Of a stretch of 64,000 nucleotides of DNA, positions 1 through 9,910 are shown piece by piece; the first letter of the stretch is position 1; the number at the start of each line of letters is the position of its first letter. The position numbers and the translations under genes are program-made. The notes below the pieces were generated by a model that worked only from the letters and a program-made list of their open reading frames with translations, was not told the origin of the DNA and made no database searches. Location: NCBI GenBank assembly GCA_021234155.1, contig JAJEKV010000038.1, forward strand, positions 13,484,213 to 13,548,212, written 5' to 3'. This DNA is from Isoetes taiwanensis. Lineage: Eukaryota > Streptophyta > Lycopodiopsida > Isoetales > Isoetaceae.

Positions 1-688
1 AAAGATAGCAATCTTACAACATTGTTCAAATACTGATTCTATCAGTACCTGGTCATAATGATTCGGCCATGCCAAAAAATGGACACTGCATCTGTGTTCT
101 ACAAATGCTGATTTTGTGTCCTTTTCACAAAGTGGGAAATGCTTTATTATCATTGTGCTTTGATCCTCAGAATTACGTTCATACTTCTTCTCCAGCAAAA
201 ATTTAGCTGTAATATTGTTTGCTGGTTAGAATTTGAGGCGGCCTCCGATTTGTGAAGAAAGAAAAAGCATGTGAGATTGCTTAGCCACTTACGCAATTAT
301 TCATGGGACTGAATTTCCTTTTCAGCAGCAGCAGATTCTTCTGTCCCAATATTGATGTTCCCTGAAAAATGACAACAGTAAAGTCCCAGCATTACTGGAG
401 TAAGCAAATGCCCAATAAACATTCATCCTACAAGATAGAATATTTATGTTTCAGCTCCAATAAACATAACGTTATATGATGGCCCCTTATAACAGTAAGA
501 TTTTGAAGAACCCCAATCTAAAAAGCCATCTTTCCACCTAACTTGGATTGTATACTAACTGCCGAGAGTCCTTATTAATAGCAATTGGCATGTTGCCATT
601 AAACGTTGTATTTAGAAATGGAGAAGGCAGAAACAAATTTCTATCCCAAGGGGAGAACACAAGGCTTAAGTACCTTATTTCTAGAATT

Positions 689-936
689 TATGCGGCACCC
701 TGTTTAAGCAGCCCGGTCTTAATGATGCCAATTCTTTGACTCTGTACTTTGCGATATGAAGGGAGTCCATTCTTCCTGTCAGGCCGATGAAATTTTGAAT
801 TAATTTGGCATGGCCGGGAAGAATCATCAAAGACAAGTTGGAACATTCACACATCTTCAGGAGAATTGATGTCAATGCCTTGCTGCAACATGAGTTTAAC
901 GTTCTGTGTGGCGTAATGCAGAAAATTCGTTCTATC
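689..936 (-). pseudogene. Ankyrin-repeat-like exon, copy 1
   Basis: Minus-strand fragment with two ankyrin-like repeats. The first reads DRTNFLHYATQN and VKLMLQQGIDINSPED, matching the ankyrin pattern of a TPLHxA-type helix turn followed by LLxxGADxN. The second reads GRMDSLHIA and then LLKQGA in another frame. A polypyrimidine tract ending in CAG lies just upstream (complement of about 937-955), as expected for a plant 3' splice site, and a possible GT donor closes the exon. Frames change between the repeats, so this copy cannot encode the protein as written. Ankyrin repeats mediate protein-protein contacts; the partner here is unknown. Confidence 0.45.
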
Positions 937-1168
937 CTGTAGGGAGGAAAAGGGGAATATTTCAATAACCTTTTTAAGAAAACATTTAACAAAGAATCAA
1001 AGTGCATATACCTATACTGAAGCTCCAAAACCACCTGCGATCCGAGATACACAGAATAAAAAAGGAAACTATAGGCATAAAGCTCGGGTGATGGATTAAA
1101 CAAATCTGTCAAACCACCGCGTTATTTTACTATTATTAGCATAGATATTTAGCCTACAACGTAGATAT

Positions 1169-1176
1169 TATAAAAA
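1169..1176 (+). promoter_or_regulatory. TATA-like box, Dof-like gene copy 1
   Basis: TATAAAAA about 48 bp before the ATG. Position and sequence fit a plant TATA box with a very short 5' leader. The antisense ankyrin-like locus lies within a few hundred bases on the other side, so this interval may act as a divergent promoter. The transcription start is not known. Confidence 0.4.
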
Positions 1177-1216
1177 GTACGCGTTTTTTAGCAAATGGAC
1201 TAAATATAAGACCAAA

Positions 1217-2238
1217 ATGGGCATTGTTTGCAGCAGTCTGAGCTTGGGAGAGATGGCGACAACAAAGATGGAGATGGCGAAGGAGATATGCAAGAAATAC
1301 AATAGATGTTTTCCTTGTCCAAACTGCTTAAGCTACGAAACAAGGTTCGATTTCTTCAACAACAAGAGCATCTGGCAAGGACGTTTCAAGTGTAAGCAGG
1401 CCAAAGGAACAACGAAGGGATTCAAAAGAAGAAGGCAGAACTTGAAAAAACGGCAAAGCATGACTCACCGTTTTCCGCCCATGGGCAAAATTAGAGACAT
1501 GAGCTACAAGAGATTCGTGAGCGATTGTCCGCAGCTAGGCATGGAGCAAAAAGCTCTGGTTCTGTCCCTGCTCGCCGAAATGGAGGCGGAAATTCGCCAG
1601 CTACAAGTGCAGGAGCTTGAAACGGACGAAGAATTGGAGTCAGGCGATAGTTGTAGTGGAAACGGTAACCCTAATTCTAATTTTGATTCTGGAGACGAGT
1701 ATGAGTGGCAAGCAGGGTTCGAAATTGGGGGGGTTCAACCCTTAAAAATCCGGTCATTTCAAAAAAAATCCGATAGCCAAAAAAAATTCCCGGCGTTTTT
1801 TCAGGCTATTTTTGGGGAAGTTTCTAAGGATTTCCGGGAAAGTACACTATAATTTCATGTATTTCCGGCAGCCTTAAATGTAAGCAGGCATTTTTAATGG
1901 TTAGGGCAAATTCTAATTTCGAACCCTGGTGGCAAGAATGTGAATTTCTCCCAAATCTGGCGCCAAACCTGGTTCCAGATATTGTTGTTGCTCTTCCAGC
2001 CTTTGATCCAAATATGCCTCTAAATATGGCGGAAAGTGGAGCATCTGTGGACTGCAATATTAGTCCAAACAGCTGCTGGCAAAATTTGCCAGAATTTGAA
2101 GAACTTGATGGCTCATATTCTACAGATTTTGACAATCAGGAATTTTTGTGGAGTTCACAATACCCCAGTATGATGGAGTTGCTAGAATGTGAAGATTCTC
2201 GTCTCTTGTTCGATCATCAATATACAATGGTATTATGA
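1217..2238 (+). pseudogene. Dof-like zinc-finger gene, copy 1, split by a hAT MITE
   Basis: Same gene as at 10448-11233. From the ATG it reads normally through the Dof-like finger and the acidic middle to residue 165, then enters a 216-bp MITE (1713-1928) and stops at 1852. The remaining C-terminal part reads on after the MITE to TGA at 2238. Here the C-terminus has LWSSQYPSMM, four residues more than copy 2. A TATA-like TATAAAAA lies at 1169-1176. If transcribed, this copy would make a truncated protein that keeps the finger and gains a foreign tail. Confidence 0.75.
1713..1928. mobile_element. hAT-type MITE (216 bp) in the Dof-like gene
   Basis: The ends are perfect 14-bp inverted repeats: CAGGGTTCGAAATT at 1713-1726 and its complement AATTTCGAACCCTG at 1915-1928. 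It is flanked by the 8-bp direct repeat GTGGCAAG (1705-1712 and 1929-1936). Copy 2 shows the empty site with a single GTGGCAAG. CAGGG ends with an 8-bp target duplication are the hallmark of hAT elements. It encodes no transposase, so it is non-autonomous. The interior contains several related AAAAATCCGG-like and CCGGAAATC-like stretches in both orientations. Confidence 0.93.
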
Positions 2239-3267
2239 CATTTTTCATATGTATAAAGATATTTTTCAAGTTGAATATAGCATTTTCATGTCTTCTCTCG
2301 TGTCTTTGAATCTCTTACACAATTGACAATTATGTTGACAAAAGTGCCACTAGGAACTTGATGTCCAAAAATTATCCAAAAAAAAAAAAGAAATACCAAA
2401 AATGCTAGGAAGTTGAACTTACTTGGTGGCTTAGAGATCCAAATTTTGGCATTCCGTAACTCAGTGGATATTGGAGAGCAGAGTTCATTTAGACATATAA
2501 TGCTAATTCTCAATCGTTGTGCGGAATAGTACCACAAAATTTTCTAGTGTATTGAGAATGTACAAAAAGCGAATTTCTACACAAAAACGAGGACTGGGTT
2601 AAGCATCAAACTTTTAAGGCATATAATACATATCTTTCTAGTTTAAACAATGTAAATATTTTTTTAATTCCACCTATTATAATGTCTACCATACTCTCTA
2701 TTCTGGACTCTAATTTATTGTATTCACATTTGCCCTCTTTTGTTCCCTATCATATAGCTCATGATTGCTTGTTTTTAGAATAGCTACATCTTATTCTTAC
2801 TTGATAAAGCTAGAAGAACATGGATTAGCATTAGAAACGATCTCGCAAGACAATCCATGACATGTTTGATATGATTATGGCATCATATGCAGTGGTGAAG
2901 TTTAAGAGTGAAACAAGTATCTTGGCAGGATTTGGTTAGGGTTTTTGCAATCATTTTGTCGCAATTTTTCTGCTTGTGGGTGAAAAAACGCTAGACCCTA
3001 TCAAGTTAGCACGTCTAGGACATATGTCTTTGAAAAAGTGCTTTTTGCGACCCGTCAACCTTTCACCCTAAACGTCAAGGCCTTGCCCACCATTTTCTTC
3101 CTCATGAAGCAGATCTTTTGGTGATGATGTGGAAACATTTAATGATGAGGTGGATAGTTTGATGTCGAATTTGACATTTTCTTCACAAAAACATTAGATT
3201 TTTGGCATCACCTTGGCAAATTCTTGCCCTTTCAAGGCTTATGGCAATAAACGTGCACTTTCTCTGT
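2239..3267. other. 3' flank of Dof-like gene, no gene seen (copy 1)
   Basis: AT-rich DNA downstream of the Dof-like stop, containing an A12 run (about 2379-2390). Open frames here are short and begin at non-ATG codons. The equivalent stretches are 11234-12290, 20249-21280 and 43152-44140. Copies 1 and 3 lack an 11-bp motif after TTGACAA (about 2336-2342) that copies 2 and 4 have. I see no domain, splice pair or promoter. Confidence 0.6.
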
Positions 3268-3368
3268 CCCATTTTGTTTTTAGAGAGATAATGTGGCCTT
3301 GGACCAGTTTTGTTTTTAGAGAGATAACGTGGCCTCTGTCCCGTTTTGTTTTTAGAGAGATGATGTCA
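3268..3368. repeat. 34-bp minisatellite, three copies (unit copy 1)
   Basis: Three tandem repeats sharing TTTTGTTTTTAGAGAGAT followed by AATGTGGCC, AACGTGGCC or GATGTCAC. Copy 4 has the same array at about 44141-44241, with an identical surrounding 83-codon open frame. Copies 2 and 3 have small indels in it. The encoded FVFRE-type peptide repeat is a consequence of the DNA repeat, and its frame opens with TTG, so I do not call a gene. Confidence 0.75.
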
Positions 3369-3463
3369 CAGTTTTCATATTTGAAGTCAAGGCTGTTAGT
3401 TGAAGGGAAAACTGAGAACACAGGCAATAGGCAACAGAGAATTTGCCATGAAGGGGAATGTTA

Positions 3464-4095
3464 GAATTTGAAGGTCATGGCAAATATAGTGTTCCTGAAA
3501 GTGAAAGTGGGAGGCCTATCTTCTATGACGAGGCTGGACCGTCTGGCACTGCTAGAGGTTCCGACAACTGAGGACAGTTGTCTTGTACCCCCGTGGGCTG
3601 TTACGATTCTGAGTTAGAATCTGGTTAAGTAACAGATCCAGCGAGATCTGTGTAGAGCAGTTAGAGCATGAAGCTTCGGCCTTGGGAGGAACTTAAGCGT
3701 CCCAAGAGGTATTAGTCGGGCTAATACTAAAAGTAGTGTACATTGTGCCTTGGATGGCCCGATCGTCCATAGGGACATGGCATCGAGGAGGGTCTCATGG
3801 CCAAGCCGGTATGTATTAGGGAGTCATGACCCCAAACATCCTGCTCCCACAAGTTGCCTTCGCCAAAAGGCCGACCAATTAAGGCCGAGGGAAAAGGGCT
3901 AAAGGGGGAGTGGCCACCTTTATAAATAGGGAGGAGGGGCGTTGAATGGGGAATATGAGTTCGGCCATTGGCTTTCTTTCTCTCTCTCGCTTTCGGGGTG
4001 AATCGAGGATTCTTTGGTTGGGTGGAGAGTTCGCCTTTTCCCTCACCGTGCCAAGATATAAGAACTTAGCTGATTTACGAGTTGGTTTTGTAACA
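3464..4095 (+). mobile_element. Ty3/gypsy chromovirus remnant with 3' LTR, copy 1
   Basis: A few codons of a polyprotein end (EFEGHGKYSVP) are followed by a short 3' untranslated part and one LTR at 3599-4095. The LTR has matching ends, TGTTAC and GTAACA, about 497 bp apart. It holds a TATA box (TATAAATAGG, 3921-3930) followed by a pyrimidine-rich leader. No 5-bp target duplication is visible because the left side is internal element DNA. Copies 1-3 lack most of the chromodomain present in copy 4. No gag, protease or reverse transcriptase remains, so the element is dead. Confidence 0.65.
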
Positions 4096-4850
4096 ATATG
4101 TGTGTAGTCTTTATTGAAGATGGCGTTATAAGTGGTCCTATTCGAGTGAGGTGATTATTTTCTTTCATGTTGATTGTGTATAGGCGATTACGGTCATGAC
4201 TATGATCTGTGACATTACCCTTTTGAGTGATAATGTGCAGCTTGTATGTTTCTCTTCAGATTCAAGCTTTAATGCAATTAGTCTATCAATTACTGGGGTG
4301 GAGATGCAGTGGTCTCTTAACCCAAAATATTTAAGAGTATGGTTATGTCCATCTACTTTAATTTGTCTCTACAACTTGGTAGCTTTATTTGAGAAATTGA
4401 TGTCTCTTTTATGGTTGTAAGAAGAACATCGCATTCAATGAGCGACAACGACAATAGAAGCTGGAGCATACGTGCATGCTTGAAGATATGTGGTGCTACT
4501 GAGGCGACCTTTGTGCTCCTCTCAAATGTCCGCATCAAAATTACTAGTTGTAAGTTGCAAATTGCAGCCTTAGACAAAATTGTATAATGAAAGCTGCACA
4601 ATATGTGTGTAGTCTTTATTGAAGATGACGTTATAAGTGGTCCTATTCAGTGAGGTGATTATTTTCTTTCATGTTGATTGTGTATAGACAATTCTAGTTG
4701 TGACTATGATTGTGACATTGCCCTGCATTTCAGAGTGATAATGTGCAGCTGGTATGTTTCTCTTCTTGATTCAAGCTTTAAGCGCAATTAGTCTATCAAT
4801 TATCGGGGTGGAGGCAGCGGTGGTCTCTTGACCCAAAGCATTTAAAATGC
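4093..4850. repeat. Intra-unit direct duplication next to the LTR (copy 1)
   Basis: The stretch of about 4093-4342 (ACAATATGTGTGTAGTCTTT onward) recurs at about 4598-4850 with roughly 505 bp spacing. Both carry the same polypyrimidine/CAG acceptor-like site followed by a short open stretch (SDNVQLVCFSSDSSF in the first). The first copy abuts the LTR end directly. The same pair occurs at about 13117-13380 and 13624-13880, and in copies 3 and 4; copy 3b keeps one. Function unrecognised. Confidence 0.7.
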
Positions 4851-4899
4851 AGGTTGCTATATGATATTTGTAGCAATGATGATGCTAGCAACATGCAAA

Positions 4900-6980
4900 G
4901 AATACAAATCAACATCCGCTTTCAAATCATTGGATCTTTCAATACCATTAAGCTACAGTGTCAACTATGGATGGATTGACCAAGCCAGTAGTCACTTATT
5001 TAAAGGAAGTTCTACATTTAGCCATTGAAGCTGCTCAATGTTCGGGGTTTAAAGGAAAATATTCTTAGTCTAGTGTTGTTTCGATTGGGCTGGATTACCA
5101 AAGTTTTGAGCAATCCAACCTTTTGAGCTGCCATGCTTTGATATTTGTAACATGCCTATGCCATTTCACTATTCAGGTCTTTCATTAGATGCCCACAACA
5201 TATTTCTTTGCATTTATCCTCTCAAAGCGTAGTCAAATGCTTTACTAAGGTCCATGTGAAAGACTAATAGGTGAGATTTAAGACACGTTGGTGAAGGCTC
5301 ACGTGCAAGATCTTCCTAAGCACATTGGTGATTATATCATTTGGCTTTTGGGTTAGTAATTCTTCTTATTAAATCAAATAGAATGTGCAGATTGTGTTCC
5401 AAAAAGGTGAATCATAATGTTCTTTAGCGGTTGGCTCTAAACCGGCATTTAAAAAGCACATAGAGAATTGCTTCTATTTTATAACAATGCACATGTATCC
5501 ACCCAATTCCATCTACAACAGAAGGGTTAGGGAAGTTAATTTGAAGATAAACTTGATAATTGGTTTGCATAGCAACTTTCTAAGTACATTGGTAATGACA
5601 TTTTGACTTTTTAATTTCAAATTCTGTTTTGTTAAAATAGATAGAGTTTATAGTGTTGTCTTCTAATTAGAATATGCTAGATCATGATGTCTTAAAAATG
5701 TGCATGACCATAATCTTCTTAAAAAGCTAATCGTTTTGACTCAAGGGAAGCGTAAGTGCATCTCTATGTACCTTGATCCAACAACTTTTATTGCATTGCT
5801 TTTGGTATAAAGATCTACCATTCAAAGTCAATGTAGTTTAATAAACATTATGTTGTTGCATCAGGGAATATATAACAACGATATTGTGGGAAACACTATA
5901 GCTTTAAGACATTGGTTTATGAAGGTCTTAAATACAGATGGTATGGAGAGTCCAATGTTGCTTATACTGTATCTTTCTCAGGTACATGTTTGTTCCAATA
6001 TTTTTAGTAGAAAGCTTATTGTTATCTTCAATATCCAGTGTCAACGAGGTTGTTTGTTCGAATGTTTTTGGTAGCATGCTTATTATTATCTTCAGTATCC
6101 ACTTGCAGAGTAAGATGAAGCTGTCCATTTATGTTTGATACTCAAATATTTACTCCCATTCTAGAGAACCACCACTTCATACTTGGCCTTGGGTTTGCCA
6201 ATTTTAAATCCCATGACATGCAACTGATAAGAAGATTGCATAGAAATTGCAGTAGCAAGATATTACTACCTGGATGTAAAGACGGATACACTTTTTAATT
6301 TATTGTGACCATTTGGGAACAAGGTAGTCCAAAAGGTCTAACCATCTCATATGCATCATGCGTCGGTTCATACTTAAGGCATGTTGTTCATGGAATGAAC
6401 ATTTGTTGCTGTTGCGTGCATATTGCAAGTAGCAGATAATTTTTTGCGATGAAGACCTGGAATTAAGATAAATGTGGCAGCCTTTAATGAATGCATTTGA
6501 TTGGACATTATATAGGAAATGCCTATATGCGAATATTTGTTAAATGTTGCCCTTTTCAAATGCTATATCGTGGATGCATCTAAATGTCGTGTTAACCTAA
6601 AGTGGTTTATCTTTACTTTTTGCTATAATGGATTTAGAATTTATAAACAAGAGGCTTGCTTAGACTCTTGCAATGTCCACTAAGAAATATGTGCATCATA
6701 GAGATTTGTCTCTTTAACACAATGCTACATCGATTGGTTTATGACCTTTATTTCTATAATTTACAATCACTATTATAAGATTTTTATCAAATAATGCATT
6801 GCATATATATTGACAAAGCAATACCATAATGTAAAATTACATTTCAACATAGTACACCTTGGTCTAAGTGGAAACTCTTTGGTTTCTCTATTTAAGTAAA
6901 TGATTGCACCACCTTGGTTTTTCTATTAAAGAAAACTATCTCACCTTAGGTCCCGAAGACATAATTATACATATGTCGTG
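4900..6980 (+). pseudogene. Exon-like pieces of an unrecognised gene, copy 1
   Basis: Plus-strand stretches conserved among all copies but broken here. They are the MDGLTKPVVTYLKEVL region (about 4960-5250), an LLHQGIYNNDIVGNTIAL region (5850-6074), and a KQEACLDSC region (about 6600-6760). Copy 1 has small indels in the first and third relative to copies 2-4, several at CAG/CTG. I do not recognise the protein. AT-rich intron-like DNA lies between the pieces. Confidence 0.3.
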
Positions 6981-7013
6981 CCAATCATATCCAAACAAAT
7001 CCACATATTTAGA

Positions 7014-7046
7014 TAGGGTTTAGGGTCTAGAATTTAGGGTTTAGGG
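7014..7046 (+). repeat. Interstitial telomere-like repeats, copy 1
   Basis: Degenerate TTTAGGG array (TAGGGTTTAGGG, then ATTTAGGGTTTAGGG), the plant telomere motif. A further single TTTAGGGTTTGGG lies about 100 bp downstream (near 7137). Confidence 0.75.
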
Positions 7047-7822
7047 CCTTAGAGTTCAAGAAAGAACACCAAGGATGTACCATGCATCTCATAGATGAAA
7101 CATGCAATGCTATCAATCATGTCATCACAACACAGATTTAGGGTTTGGGATGTATGATTAGATAGGACATCATCATGACTATGTGTCGAGCATCAAAGAC
7201 AAAGATAATTTCAAAGGGTGGACTCACCCAGATTTCATTTTCTCAAGACAATTTGGTTTATAAGCTTGAATTTTATGTTAAAAATAAGGTTCACCAATAG
7301 GCCATTATTCGGGGCAAAGGGTTGGTGAGTTTGCTATGGCAACTCAGTTTAGCAAGGGAGCCAGTTTTTTACTTCTTGTAAGGGCCTACATATGAACTTT
7401 CTCCTATGCATGGGACAAAAATTCTAGCCGTCCGATGGTTGCTTGCCATGGATCACAATCCCAGGACCGACATCATAGGCTGCCCGACTTACGTCATAGG
7501 ATCCTTTTGAATTTAAGATGGACTTGAAATAGGAAAAATGTTCCTCTACCCGAACACTACGAAACCAAAACAAATAAATAAGTATGGTCACATCACATTT
7601 ATATTGCAATAGGGACATATTAAATGCAATTCAGACTGACCATGCATTAAAAATGCGACTTCCACAAAACCGTAAATGCAAAACTGTATGGATCCATTCC
7701 GCCTATGCCTACTTCATGCTTTCTATTATTCCTATGCATTCCAAGCTAATAACCAACACTCCATTACATCTATACACGGCGACACTCCATTACGTCTACC
7801 CATTCCACACGTCTATGACTGA

Positions 7823-7852
7823 TGCCCGGCATTGCCGGGCACACGTTTCTAG
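7823..7852 (+). mobile_element. Helitron-like 3' terminus, copy 1
   Basis: A perfect 9-bp-arm hairpin, TGCCCGGCATTGCCGGGCA (7823-7841), is followed after 7 nt by CTAG (7849-7852) and then a host T. A GC-rich hairpin a few bases before a CTRR end inserted before T is the defining 3' end of plant Helitrons. The 5' end (TC after A) was not located and no Rep/helicase is present, so this is at most a non-autonomous or truncated element. Confidence 0.6.
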
Positions 7853-8219
7853 TTTTATAGTCTTTTAATAAACCTTAAGATTTTAGCTGTAGCTTGGCCA
7901 TCGAAGTGGAGGTTAGAATCGACGGTCTATCTCATCATTATTCATGCTACAAGACGATTGGATGAAGCATGAATATTGAAAAAATTGAACTCCACAATGG
8001 TTTCCTTTTATGCATTGGAAAAATGGTCAATTCCACCATCATCATGCTTTTGCCTATGTTGCTGGAAAAAAGACATTATATTAGATTTGTCAAACAGGTT
8101 TAAGATCTAGAAGAGCAACTCAGACTAATGGAATCGTGTGTAATGAGCTGACACATAGGGTTACTTCTCATTTGATGTTACTCTGGCGATGCCGCCCTTA
8201 CTCCACCATGGATGGCTCT

Positions 8220-9020
8220 GTTTCCGACAGGTGATTTGAAATTTTTAGAGTATTTGGGCCTTTCAGCGGGGTAATCTTACTGGCTCATTTCCTGTTTCCT
8301 TACAAAATCTGAGACAACTCAAATATATCCAGCTTTATGTAAGTAATTCACATATAGAATTCCAAGAACATTTGGAAACATCAGCAAATTTTGGATTTAA
8401 GACATAATTTGCTGAACATTCCTTCTTCGTTTTCAACCTGAAGAGTCTTGATCTCTCCAACAATATGTCATCTCGCAGGGTTATAGCTCAATCAGATCGC
8501 GCTTAATGAGTTCACAGTGCTTAAAGGCAAGTTGCAATCTTTTATTCTTCTTGACATGCTAGATGCGACTCAAAATCAACTGCAAGAAGATATTCCAATA
8601 GGGATATTCAAATTTAAAGGGATGGCACACATCAACTTGTTACGCAATGTATTTATCTCTCACTCAGATTCACCACCATTCATTTCTCCTATGTGGAGGT
8701 TTTAGACAATTTCTTCACAAGAAGAGGCTGCCATCTACTTTCGACTATTATCGGGCACATTACCTTAATCTCCCCTAAGAACAAAATCACTGGCCATATT
8801 CCTTCATCCATGCAAGAAGTGACTAAGCTCAAGATGCTTGACCTATCTCCCTTCCTACATGTCTTTCAAACATTTCCGGTAATCGACTGATTCAGTACAT
8901 ACCATCTTCAATGTGGAATTGCCACATGCCAAGGGAGTTGGAGTTGGCAAATAACCAGATCCATGGAGTGACCCCAAAAGCCCTTGGAAACATAAGCAAA
9001 CTGAACGTGGCAGATCTTCA
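8220..9020 (+). pseudogene. LRR receptor pseudogene, copy 1
   Basis: Scattered leucine-rich-repeat blocks in different frames: LKFLEYLGLS, then NLTGSFPVSLQNLRQLKYIQ (about 8265-8335), FNLKSLDLSNN (about 8436-8465), KNKITGHIPSSMQEVTKL (about 8779-8832), and LELANNQIHGVTPKALGNIS (about 8938-8998). They match the LxxLxLxxNxLxGxIP plant extracellular LRR consensus of receptor-like proteins and kinases. Frameshifts and stops separate them; one is a single extra G at 8268-8271. No signal peptide, membrane span or kinase domain is visible. The intact family members act at the plasma membrane in ligand perception. Confidence 0.75.
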
Positions 9021-9910
9021 ATAAGTTGATGGGTGCCATTTTCCAAAAGAGATAATGAAGCCAATCTAAGATCCCCCTAATTTGGCACTCAATAAGGATG
9101 AATATCCTTCTCGTCATCCAAGGAAAATGGATTTTGTGGCTTCTCATTCCCTTCTATCATCCTTGTTAAACACAAGAAAACCAATGCAAGCTAGTCCTCT
9201 CAAGACAAGGAGACATTCAATAATAATACTTCGTAAATTAAAGATAGCAATCTTACAACATTGTTCAAATACTGATTCTATCAGTACCTGGTCATAATGA
9301 TTCGCCATGCCAAAAATGGACACTGCATCTGTGTTCTACAAATGCTGATTTTGTGTCCTTTTCACAAAGTGGGAAATGCTTTATTATCATTGTGCTTTTG
9401 ATCCTCAGAATTACGTTCATACTTCTTCTCCAGCAAAAATTTAGCTGTAATATTGTTTGCTGGTTAGAATTTGAGGCGCCCTCCGATTTGTGAAGAAAGA
9501 AAAAGCATGTGAGATTGCTTAGCCACTTCACGCAATTATTCATGGGACTGAATTTCCTTTTCAGCAGCAGCAGATTCTTCTGTCCCAATATTGATGTTCC
9601 CCTGAAAAATGACAACAGTAAAGTCCCAGCATTACTGGAGTAAGCAAATGCCCAATAAACATTCATCCTACAAGATAGAATATTTATGTTTCAGCTCCAA
9701 TAAACATAACGTATATGATGGCCCCTTATAACAGTAAGATTTTGAAGAACCCCAATCTAAAAGCCATCTTTCCACCTAACTTGGATTGTATACTAACTGC
9801 GAGAGTCCTTATTAATAGCAATTGGCATGTTGCCATTAAACGTTGTATTTAGAAATGGAGAAGGCAGAAACAAATTTCTATCCCAAGGAGAACACAAGGC
9901 GGCTAAGTAC

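Larger units (their letters stand above)
1..9239. repeat. Tandem unit, copy 1 (about 9.24 kb)
   Basis: First copy of the large tandem unit. It begins in mid-gene relative to the antisense ankyrin-like locus and ends where the starting sequence recurs at 9240. Contents in order: ankyrin-like exon (minus), Dof-like gene (plus) with a hAT MITE, 3' flank, 34-bp minisatellite, chromovirus remnant and LTR, exon-like pieces, telomere-like repeats, Helitron-like end, LRR pseudogene. It is near-identical to copies 2 and 3 apart from short indels, many of them at CAG/CTG. It shares its 3'-flank variant with copy 3 and its LRR variant with copy 4. Confidence 0.9.

Noticed and set aside
3213-3464. 83-codon open frame, identical in copies 1 and 4 (44086-44337), with FVFRE repeats
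   Set aside because: It opens with TTG, its repeat is a DNA minisatellite, and it is broken in copies 2 and 3. Identity reflects recent duplication of DNA, not selection.
7424-7868. Overlapping plus- and minus-strand open frames of 64 and 94 codons conserved in copies 1 and 3
   Set aside because: Not maintained in copies 2 and 4, non-recognisable, and they run through the Helitron-like hairpin.
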